Assembly: GCA_031261605.1 (NCBI GenBank)
Contig: JAISJI010000036.1
Coordinates: forward strand, 1 to 64,000
Length of the DNA: 64,000 nt
Reading direction: 5' to 3'
DNA from: Ignavibacteria bacterium
Lineage (GTDB): Bacteria > Bacteroidota > Ignavibacteria > Kapaibacteriales > UBA2268
Below are positions 28,079 through 34,693 of the stretch, in pieces (position 1 is the stretch's first letter; each line of letters begins with the position of its first letter). A program made the translations under genes and the position numbers. The notes beneath the pieces were generated by a model. It was not told where the DNA came from and did no database searches. It worked only from the letters and a program-made list of their open reading frames with translations.

Positions 28079-28113
28079 AAAGGCAGAGGTCGTATGGCTT
28101 CTGCCTTTTTTTT
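28079..28113 (+). terminator. Intrinsic terminator pointing right
   Basis: The stem pairs AAAGGCAGA (28079-28087) with TCTGCCTTT (28100-28108) around a short loop, and T continues to 28113. No intact plus-strand gene ends just before it; the nearest is the glycosyltransferase at 27245. It probably belongs to DNA now lost or rearranged. Confidence 0.8.
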
Positions 28114-28140
28114 ATTTATTTAAGAAAAATTTGTCAATCT

Positions 28141-28171
28141 TTGGATAGTTCATAAAATAATGTTATTTTTG
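28141..28171 (+). promoter_or_regulatory. Bacteroidota-type promoter of the structured RNA and small-protein cassette
   Basis: TTG at 28141-28143 and TATTTTTG at 28164-28171 are spaced by 20 bases, an excellent fit to the TTG-N19/20-TAnnTTTG form. Transcription should start about 28175-28177, which is where the closing stem of the downstream RNA begins. Confidence 0.75.
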
Positions 28172-28175
28172 TAAT

Positions 28176-28327
28176 GCTATAACAAATAAAGAAGAGAAGT
28201 GTTATCATCACTCTCAACTCTTACATTTAATTAATGTTACAATCTAACCAAATATATTTGGCTCGTGGTGTCACATCTTATTATCATACCTAATGGTAAC
28301 ATATTAAATGCTTCTGTTTGTTATAGC
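28176..28327 (+). ncRNA. Highly structured RNA or 5' leader of unknown class
   Basis: An 11-base inverted repeat, GCTATAACAAA (28176-28186) and TTTGTTATAGC (28317-28327), closes the element. Inside it, GAAG (28191) pairs CTTC (28311). A long inner helix pairs CATTTAA with TTAAATG (28224-28230 with 28304-28310) and TGTTAC with GTAACA. A side hairpin GAG-AGTG/CACT-CTC lies at 28194-28217, and CCAAA-TATA-TTTGG forms a terminal hairpin near 28248-28261. The 5' end coincides with the expected transcription start. I know no riboswitch or RNA family that it matches, and no reverse transcriptase is adjacent. It could be a free RNA or a leader that controls the genes beginning at 28397. Confidence 0.65.
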
Positions 28328-28330
28328 AAA

Positions 28331-28354
28331 TTAAACAGTCCACGGGCTGTTTAA
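28331..28354 (+). promoter_or_regulatory. Hairpin in the leader upstream of the small-protein cassette
   Basis: TTAAACAG (28331-28338) pairs perfectly with CTGTTTAA (28347-28354), and CC/GG can extend the stem. It sits four bases after the structured RNA and 42 bases before the first ORF. No T-run follows, so it is not a standard terminator. It may be a processing or attenuation structure. Confidence 0.5.
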
Positions 28355-28396
28355 AAGAATGCTAATTATTACAAACAATTATAAGGAGGCATCTTT

Positions 28397-28453
28397 ATGC
28401 AAAAAGAATTACAAATAAACTACTTATCAACTAATACTCAAAAGGAGGTGTAA
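28397..28453 (+). CDS. 18-residue micro-ORF with strong ribosome binding site
   Basis: AAGGAGG at 28383-28389 precedes ATG at 28397 by a normal distance, and the frame encodes MQKELQINYLSTNTQKEV then TAA. Its last codons (AAG GAG GTG) form the ribosome binding site of the next gene, whose ATG is two bases past the stop. Such strong Shine-Dalgarno sites are unusual among the other genes here. It may be a leader peptide that couples translation, or a functional micropeptide. There is no run of one amino acid to suggest classical attenuation. Confidence 0.55.
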   Translation: MQKELQINYLSTNTQKEV

Positions 28454-28454
28454 G

Positions 28455-29153
28455 ATGGAGGGGGTTATTATTATACTATCTGTAGTGCTAGTAATAGCAT
28501 TCATTAAAAGAGATTGGATTAAGGAACTCCGTCTTAAAAATCGGAGAAACAAAATCTATGAATCTGCAACTTCAGAACAAAGAGTTAAGCGAACAAAAAT
28601 TGTAGAGGAGGCAAAAAATTATCATAACTTTAGTTCTTGGAATGAGGAGAATGAACTTCTCAAATTCGAATGCTTGAGTATTGAAGAAATGGAAGCAAAG
28701 TTAGAAGTTTGGAAAGCGAAAGAAGAGAAACAGCAAGCTGAGGAAGAGAAACAGCAAGCTGAGGAAGATAATGAGAAAATGGAAATAGAAAAGAAATTGG
28801 GAGCGAATTTAGAAAATTTATATCTTACAGATTTTGTATTAACTTCTAAACAAGTTCGTGATATTAAAGATTATACTAAAGAATATGATGGTGATATTAG
28901 GGCAGAAGCAATAGCTAATATCTGTCATTGGCTTAAAGAAAATATGAGTGTTGCAGATTATGATGAATTTGATTCCCTTTGGGATAGTTATTTCAACGAA
29001 CCAATACCACCTGACTCCGATATAGATCCCTTTAAATGGCGTGAAGCGATAGTCAATAATTATTTCGGGGCTTGTAATGATAAAAAAAAGGAAATCCTGC
29101 TAAAAATAAAGAAAGAGCAAGCAAATACAAAATCCAACGGAGGGAATGGGTAA
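28455..29153 (+). CDS. Unrecognised membrane-anchored coiled-coil protein
   Basis: I do not recognise this 232-residue protein. It starts with one hydrophobic helix (residues 3-17, GVIIILSVVLVIAFI) followed by basic residues, so the bulk should be cytoplasmic. Residues 30-115 are charged and helical. They include a duplicated 21-base unit (near 28722-28764) that yields EEKQQAEEEKQQAEEDNEK. The second half is acidic and folded-looking, with Trp pairs (NICHWLKENM, DSLWDSYFNEPIPP). It is translationally close to the micro-ORF before it and overlaps the next gene by one base. Confidence 0.7.
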   Translation: MEGVIIILSVVLVIAFIKRDWIKELRLKNRRNKIYESATSEQRVKRTKIVEEAKNYHNFSSWNEENELLKFECLSIEEMEAKLEVWKAKEEKQQAEEEKQQAEEDNEKMEIEKKLGANLENLYLTDFVLTSKQVRDIKDYTKEYDGDIRAEAIANICHWLKENMSVADYDEFDSLWDSYFNEPIPPDSDIDPFKWREAIVNNYFGACNDKKKEILLKIKKEQANTKSNGGNG

Positions 29154-29455
29154 TGAATGACACAATTATTAATGGAATTTTCTCTTTATCAGGTGTATTG
29201 GTTGGTGGATTGTTTATGTATTTAGCAACTAAATATGACAAAGATAATATGAGATTGAGGAATAAAATGGACAAATTGTCTAGCCAAGTTGCGTCATATT
29301 GGCATTTAGAAAAGTTGTATTCTGATGAATTAAGCAAACATATAAGTAAACCTCCGAAAACTATATTACAAGAATATAGAGATAAAATTGAAGAGAAGGG
29401 ATATGAAAGACCAACAATGACAGAAAATGGTACCAAAAAGTATATTGTAGAGTAA
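29153..29455 (+). CDS. Unrecognised small single-pass membrane protein
   Basis: This 100-residue protein has one N-terminal TM helix (about residues 8-25, IFSLSGVLVGGLFMYLA), then a charged helical tail ending in a basic/acidic stretch. Its ATG overlaps the previous stop (TAATG), a strong sign of coupled translation and of partner proteins. After its stop another frame stays open to 29547 without a start codon (NEYPNQKKLYVAENIGTVGR is readable), so a frameshift may have shortened the protein. Confidence 0.65.
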   Translation: MNDTIINGIFSLSGVLVGGLFMYLATKYDKDNMRLRNKMDKLSSQVASYWHLEKLYSDELSKHISKPPKTILQEYRDKIEEKGYERPTMTENGTKKYIVE

Positions 29456-29547
29456 TGAATATCCTAATCAAAAAAAACTATACGTTGCCGAAAATATAGG
29501 AACAGTTGGTAGAGTAGGCAATCACCCAATAACAACAGAGGTATAAA

Positions 29548-29742
29548 ATGGGATTATTTTCAAAATCCAAAGATTCAATTTTAGATGATATAGCAAGAGC
29601 TCAAGGTGACCTTGAGCGAGAGAAAGTAAAATTAGCAGAGTCCAAAAAGAATAATGGCAACCCCACTCAGCATATGAATAGAATTGCGACTATTAAAACC
29701 AATATTGCGCAGTTAAAGGCAGACCTAAAGAAGGCAAAGTAA
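29548..29742 (+). CDS. Unrecognised 64-residue coiled-coil protein
   Basis: This short soluble protein is basic. MGLFSKSKDSILDDIARAQG opens it, and two helical segments rich in Lys/Glu/Gln follow, separated by NNGNPTQH, as in a helical hairpin. The sequence is clean, with ATG 3 bases after an upstream TAA and a strong terminator 14 bases past the stop. It closes the cassette that begins at the 28141 promoter. Function unknown. Confidence 0.65.
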   Translation: MGLFSKSKDSILDDIARAQGDLEREKVKLAESKKNNGNPTQHMNRIATIKTNIAQLKADLKKAK

Positions 29743-29755
29743 CATTATGTGTATC

Positions 29756-29786
29756 CTCCCACGCCTTCGGGTGTGGGAGTTTTTTT
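29756..29786 (+). terminator. Strong intrinsic terminator closing the small-protein cassette
   Basis: CTCCCACGCC (29756-29765) pairs with GGTGTGGGAG (29770-29779) with one G-T pair around a TTCG loop. Seven T follow. It is the strongest terminator in the window. Confidence 0.93.
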
Positions 29787-29830
29787 GTTAGTTCCCTTCC
29801 TGTAGGGCGATATTAGAGAATATTATCCAT

Positions 29831-32377
29831 TCACACATTCAGTTTCTGCACCAAATCATCAGAGAATTCCTTCTCTTTGTTTTTGTTATAAAATTTTGGC
29901 ACGCCCGTTATGTAATATTTAGTCCGAGCATCCGAATAATCTATTTGCGAGAGGAATTCCTCCTTCCACTTATCAAACTGCAGAATGTTGTTGCCTTTTG
30001 GCTCTATAAACACTTGAAAAATTTGATGTTCTCCATCTTTTTCTTTGCAAAATAGCAGGAAATCCGGCTCAAAGCCCCTGCCATCATCAAAGTTGTATAT
30101 CTTAATTACTTGCTCATTTCTCACCAAATATATTTCTTCATACTTAATTGCTATTTCATTATAATGGCTCTCAAAGAAATTCACAAATTCTATCTCTTCG
30201 CTGGTTGCATAATGTTCTTCATATACATACCAGTCGGGCTTGTGATTTATACGGCTTCTTGTATAGTTTGCAAACTCCGCCTTGCTTAATCCATATTTTT
30301 TGGTTGCTAAAAACACTTTCCCAAAATCAGCCGCAAAAAATTCTCTGCTTCCAGTATACTTCGGCTGTGAATTGTGTTCTAAATACATTCCACCTAACAA
30401 TTTATACACAGCTAACATTTTGTGTTCATTAGATATTTTATTTATATTGCCTTTGAATACTATCTCTCTGTTTATCAGATACTTATTAATGAAATCCGAT
30501 ATAGAATTAATATCCTTATATCTATCCTTTAATTTATCAAAAGTGAAATTTTTGTGTTTGCTAATTGCATAACGAATTATATGTGCCGGAATATCCGATA
30601 ATTTAACACTCTTAGAGCCAGAAGAAGTATATACTTGCTCTTTGGATAGTATATCATTCTCTATCGCCTTAGATACAACGGCATTGTAAGTCGGAAGTAG
30701 GTAGTCAATTGGAAGCGTATTCTTTTCTATAATCTCCCCATTTCCTGTATAAACCTGCTTATTTGTATATACTTTACCTTTTTTGTATAAATCCGTTTCC
30801 TTAAAACTATCTTTCATTCTCATTTCTTTTGTGTATTCATCTATTAATCCTTCTTTAACAAGGGCTTGCTTAATTTCAGATACATATCTGCTATCGTTCA
30901 ATGTATGATAATACAAGGTCTCTATTATCTTTAATGGATGCTCCGGTTCATTGTCGTATTTCCTTCTATATTTATCATCACTATCATCTGTAATAAAGGG
31001 ATAATACCTTGCTCCTCGACCAATTAACTGCGCTTCCGATGTTGTTCCCTTTCCTACTTTGTTGTGCCCAGAGTCACGCGTTTCATATAATCTCACTATA
31101 TCAAATAAATTTAATACATCCCATCCTTCGCTTAACATATCCACTGCAAAAATTGCTCTAATAGGATTATTTGCTGCATCTTCCAATGTATTCATATATT
31201 TTGCATAATTATTCTTTTTATTGGAATCTACTGCGATGCAATTATTGTGAGTAAATGAATGTTGCATCTCTGTAATTAATTCTCTCGTTGAAAGATTTTT
31301 ATTATTCATATAGTTACGTATTTCACTCCCTATATTTGTATTTGCATCTTCTAAATCTGTAACCTGCATATTCAATAACTGCTCTACCCGCTCCTCCGTT
31401 AAATTATCTATTAATTTCCGAAATATTTTATAATTTGTATCCGAATCCTTTATTATCTTTGACTTAAAGAGTATAACCGGCTTAAAATTACTTCTTAAAT
31501 AATCCGCCGCTACTTTACCCCTATATATATTAAATAACACAGCATACAACATTCTATCTTCCAATTCCCCTTGAAAACGGAAGAGATTTATCTCCTTAGA
31601 ATACTTATCTTCTCTATATTCCTTCAAATCATATCTATATATCACCTTATCTCTATATTTATTCGCTATTTCTTTAGTATTGTAATCCGTTGTTGCAGTA
31701 AATTCCAATATTATATTATCTTTATTTGCTTCCTTTACACTTTCAATTGTGTTTTCCCACGATGCAAACGCTTGCTGTCCATTCTTTGTATCCGCATTCA
31801 AATGGTGTGCCTCATCTGCTAACAACACAATCTTCATACCTGCTATGTCTTCTATCGTTATGCCATTTTCTTTCACATTCTCTAAGTCCTGATGCAACTG
31901 CTGTATAGTGCTGAATTTTATATTTATTGCATAATCATCGCTATCATTCCAGTATCCGTTCGCCTCCCGTATCTTAATCTCCCGACCATCTATTACTATC
32001 CGCTCGCTAAATAAATATTTGTCCGATGCGCTATCTATAAAATTAACCTTCGTCTTCTCTATTATATTGGTCGCATTTACAAAAAATAGAAAATTCCTAT
32101 AACCCTGCTGATATAAATACAACATCAAACCCGCCATTATTAACGTCTTACCACTACCCGTAGCCATATTGTATAACAAATGAGCAGGATTTGTCCGCTC
32201 ATCATATTCGGTTGAATAATAGATAAATCGCTGAAATGCCTTCATTTGATAAGGACGCAATGTATGACGTAAGTTATCCATAATACAAGGAGGTAACTCT
32301 ATATTGCTTATCATTTTGTCCGCTATCTTATTATCAAAGGTCGCATATAAAAACTCTTTTTCCAATATTTTACCCAT
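29831..32377 (-). CDS. res: Type III restriction enzyme Res subunit
   Basis: This 848-residue protein is the translocase/nuclease of a type III restriction-modification system. The N-terminal SF2 helicase has motif I NMATGSGKTLIMAGL (about residues 68-82), DEAH as LLADEAHHLNADTKNG, and motif VI AQLIGRGARYYPF. Near the C-terminus a PD-(D/E)XK nuclease is visible as FEPDFLLF followed by FIEPKGNN. ATP-driven communication between two inversely oriented sites triggers cleavage in this family. It starts at the base where mod ends (one-base overlap). Confidence 0.94.
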   Translation of the reverse strand: MGKILEKEFLYATFDNKIADKMISNIELPPCIMDNLRHTLRPYQMKAFQRFIYYSTEYDERTNPAHLLYNMATGSGKTLIMAGLMLYLYQQGYRNFLFFVNATNIIEKTKVNFIDSASDKYLFSERIVIDGREIKIREANGYWNDSDDYAINIKFSTIQQLHQDLENVKENGITIEDIAGMKIVLLADEAHHLNADTKNGQQAFASWENTIESVKEANKDNIILEFTATTDYNTKEIANKYRDKVIYRYDLKEYREDKYSKEINLFRFQGELEDRMLYAVLFNIYRGKVAADYLRSNFKPVILFKSKIIKDSDTNYKIFRKLIDNLTEERVEQLLNMQVTDLEDANTNIGSEIRNYMNNKNLSTRELITEMQHSFTHNNCIAVDSNKKNNYAKYMNTLEDAANNPIRAIFAVDMLSEGWDVLNLFDIVRLYETRDSGHNKVGKGTTSEAQLIGRGARYYPFITDDSDDKYRRKYDNEPEHPLKIIETLYYHTLNDSRYVSEIKQALVKEGLIDEYTKEMRMKDSFKETDLYKKGKVYTNKQVYTGNGEIIEKNTLPIDYLLPTYNAVVSKAIENDILSKEQVYTSSGSKSVKLSDIPAHIIRYAISKHKNFTFDKLKDRYKDINSISDFINKYLINREIVFKGNINKISNEHKMLAVYKLLGGMYLEHNSQPKYTGSREFFAADFGKVFLATKKYGLSKAEFANYTRSRINHKPDWYVYEEHYATSEEIEFVNFFESHYNEIAIKYEEIYLVRNEQVIKIYNFDDGRGFEPDFLLFCKEKDGEHQIFQVFIEPKGNNILQFDKWKEEFLSQIDYSDARTKYYITGVPKFYNKNKEKEFSDDLVQKLNV

Positions 32378-34233
32378 TACTTACCTCCATAAAAATCATT
32401 CGTTAACGCCTTCTCTGAATCTGTGCATACAAAATCCACATCCTCCAAAGACGACAAATTGACATATATCTGGTTCTTATCCAAGAGACCCATTATAACC
32501 TGTATTTGCTTATTCAAATCCAATTTCATAAATTCGCTCTCTGCGTCTCGCAAATCCGCATCCAATGCAGATATATCCACATTATAACATAAAAAGGACT
32601 TCTCCCTTATATCATTCCACAATGCTAACAAATCCTCTGTATTCTTTGCAGCAGTAAGACGTTCCTCAAAGTGTTGATTATACTTCTTCAGTTCGAAGTA
32701 TATGAAACTACCACCACCTTGCCAATTCATTGCTTTTGAGATACCGCCTTGTTCGCCATCAATTACTTTTTTCAAACGTTCTATGGTTATATTTTCTATA
32801 TAATCCATTTGCTCAATACCAATATATTGCCTACCCATTTTGTGTGCTACGGCGGCGGTTGTCCCGCTACCCGAAAAGAAATCTAAAACGAGGTCGTTTT
32901 CTTCGGTTGATATTTCAATTATAAATTTCATTAGATTTTCTGGTTTTGGGTTATTGAAAATAGTTCTTTCAAACAAAGCAAAATGTTCTGTTTTCCCTGT
33001 TCTTGTTCTACTAAATCTTTCATCTAATAAAAGGCTGCGAGGTATTGCACCTTCTTTTTGATAATTTTTTGTATAAACATTTCCATCTTTAAATACCAGT
33101 TCATCATATCGTTCTTTTATGGTTTCTTTTCCCCATCGCCAAGTTGCATTAGGATTATTTTTATCTTTATGTTTTGGGAAATAAGAGTTCCCTTCATTAT
33201 CTTTAATTTCATAGTCTAAAGATTTGGAATATCTTATACTCTGTTTATCTAATCTATCAAGAGCATATTTCCCTTTTTCATCTTCCAAATTATAACTTGT
33301 TGTAACATTGGCATCTTTGTCTAAATTAAAGAAAAGTTGTATTGCATTTTTGGAATAGCATAAAATATATTCGTGGTCTATTGCTACATAACGACTATCA
33401 TTTGCACCACCACTTTTACCCTTCCAAATAAAATTTGTAATAAAATTTTCTCTTCCAAACACTTCATCCATTAATACTTTCAAATACGCTTGCTCGTTAT
33501 CATCACACTGCACAAAAATCACTCCATCCTCCCGCAATAACTCCCTTGCTATCTCCAACCTGTTCTTCATAAACACCAACCACGTAGAATGATTAAAACT
33601 ATCATTATACTTAAATCCATCATTTCCCGTATTATACGGCGGGTCAATATATATCAACTTCACCTTCCCAATAAACTGCTTCTTCAATGAATGCAATGCA
33701 CACAAATTGTTTCCCTTGATAATCAAATTATTATCCGTAAGTTTCTCTGCAATCGGCTTACCATACACTTTCTTATTTGTCAGCACCTTTGGTTCGAGGA
33801 GTTGTGTAATTTCGTCTTGTGCGAGTATGTTATTGAAAAATATCTCTTTACGTCCTTTGTCTTCGGCAGTCATACCGCCTTCGAGGTAGCAATCTTTATA
33901 TGGGAAATTAAGCACAACATCTTTGTTTGTATGCAGATATTTATTTCCGACCGACAGCCCAATTTTATTTGCAAATGCGGTATAACTATCGGGCAGAAAT
34001 TGCTTCTGGTCTATAAAGAACATAAAATTCTTAGTATCAAATACCACCGCTTCACCCACTTTCTTAAAGAATTTTTCTTTGAAGTCAGGTGCCGATAGCA
34101 AGAGTTTGAACAGCGTTTCATTACCATCGTAAGCGTATTGAACGGTGCGGTTTTTGTTAAGTTTTCCTGTATCGCTATCCACTAGTTCGGGTATAGACAT
34201 AAGCAGGGAGTTGAATTTATCTAATATTTCCAT
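32377..34233 (-). CDS. mod: Type III modification methyltransferase Mod
   Basis: This 618-residue N6-adenine methyltransferase has the beta-class motif order: IYIDPPYNTGND (motif IV, near residue 195) before DFFSGSGTTAAVAHKM (motif I, near residue 450). The target recognition domain lies between them. Mod defines specificity, methylates one strand and forms the complex with Res. The recognition region (about 32900-33450) is more AT-rich than the flanks, as expected where specificity domains are exchanged. No phase-variable simple repeat is visible in the gene. Confidence 0.94.
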   Translation of the reverse strand: MEILDKFNSLLMSIPELVDSDTGKLNKNRTVQYAYDGNETLFKLLLSAPDFKEKFFKKVGEAVVFDTKNFMFFIDQKQFLPDSYTAFANKIGLSVGNKYLHTNKDVVLNFPYKDCYLEGGMTAEDKGRKEIFFNNILAQDEITQLLEPKVLTNKKVYGKPIAEKLTDNNLIIKGNNLCALHSLKKQFIGKVKLIYIDPPYNTGNDGFKYNDSFNHSTWLVFMKNRLEIARELLREDGVIFVQCDDNEQAYLKVLMDEVFGRENFITNFIWKGKSGGANDSRYVAIDHEYILCYSKNAIQLFFNLDKDANVTTSYNLEDEKGKYALDRLDKQSIRYSKSLDYEIKDNEGNSYFPKHKDKNNPNATWRWGKETIKERYDELVFKDGNVYTKNYQKEGAIPRSLLLDERFSRTRTGKTEHFALFERTIFNNPKPENLMKFIIEISTEENDLVLDFFSGSGTTAAVAHKMGRQYIGIEQMDYIENITIERLKKVIDGEQGGISKAMNWQGGGSFIYFELKKYNQHFEERLTAAKNTEDLLALWNDIREKSFLCYNVDISALDADLRDAESEFMKLDLNKQIQVIMGLLDKNQIYVNLSSLEDVDFVCTDSEKALTNDFYGGK

Positions 34234-34318
34234 ATATATAAGGATGTTAAGTTATTATGTTATAAAATAGGGTTCGAGACGACTTTAGCGGATAATTTTT
34301 AATGATTTTTAGTAATAA

Positions 34319-34357
34319 TTTATATGCAGATAAAAGTTGTTTTTATTTGCATATAAA
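34319..34357. repeat. Near-perfect inverted repeat
   Basis: TTTATATGCA (34319-34328) and TGCATATAAA (34348-34357) are exact complements, and the inner bases also pair (ATAAAA with TTTTAT) around a small loop, with one mismatch. The 98-codon minus-strand ORF ends in it. It could be that ORF's terminator, though no clear T-run follows, or the end of a small inserted element. Confidence 0.6.
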
Positions 34358-34616
34358 CTTCGCCAACCATCAGTAAACCCGCTGAATCTTTCGTCGAGTT
34401 CAATTTTGCAGGATTTAAAGATACTATTTTTTCCGCAATAATTTGCAATGCGTTCGCGTATTTTTTATAAATTTTCACTCTCGCAGAAGCGATTAGCAAA
34501 TACATCAGATATAATAAAACACTGCGACCAACAAGTGGCTCGTAGAATTTGTTGGAAAGTTTTAAAGATGATGAACTACTGACAATAATTTCAATGCCAA
34601 CCACTTCATCAAGCAA
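34320..34616 (-). pseudogene. Possible remnant ORF of unknown origin
   Basis: This 98-codon frame begins only at a TTG; it stays open further upstream (to about 34650) without an ATG and overlaps the plus-strand promoter at 34635. The product has a hydrophobic stretch (GRSVLLYLMYLLIASARVKI) and a helical tail (NALQIIAEKIVSLNPAK). It ends inside an inverted repeat. Protein-like composition suggests a fragment of a former gene, but I recognise no family. Confidence 0.35.
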
Positions 34617-34634
34617 ATGAGTAGGGAAACATAG

Positions 34635-34664
34635 TTGAAAAGTGAATGAAATTAGTTATTTTTG
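34635..34664 (+). promoter_or_regulatory. Promoter of the helicase/methyltransferase operon
   Basis: TTG at 34635-34637, 19 bases, then TATTTTTG at 34657-34664, an excellent Bacteroidota-type match. The start codon is 29 bases downstream. This gives the pair its own transcription unit, divergent from mod-res. Confidence 0.75.
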
Positions 34665-34693
34665 TAACATAAGATTAAGCAAGGAATCAAATT

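Noticed and set aside
28176..28327. 6S RNA or SRP RNA
   Set aside because: The asymmetrical junction with a 5'-side hairpin does not give the 6S open-bubble form, and the conserved SRP GGAA-loop motif is absent.
28141..28454. Retron-type RNA (inverted repeat closing a structured RNA, like a1/a2)
   Set aside because: No reverse transcriptase (no YxDD protein) is encoded nearby, so the structural likeness alone is not enough.
28715..28766. Tandem 21-base repeat as a phase-variation tract
   Set aside because: Only two copies and a multiple of three, so changes in number would not shift the frame.
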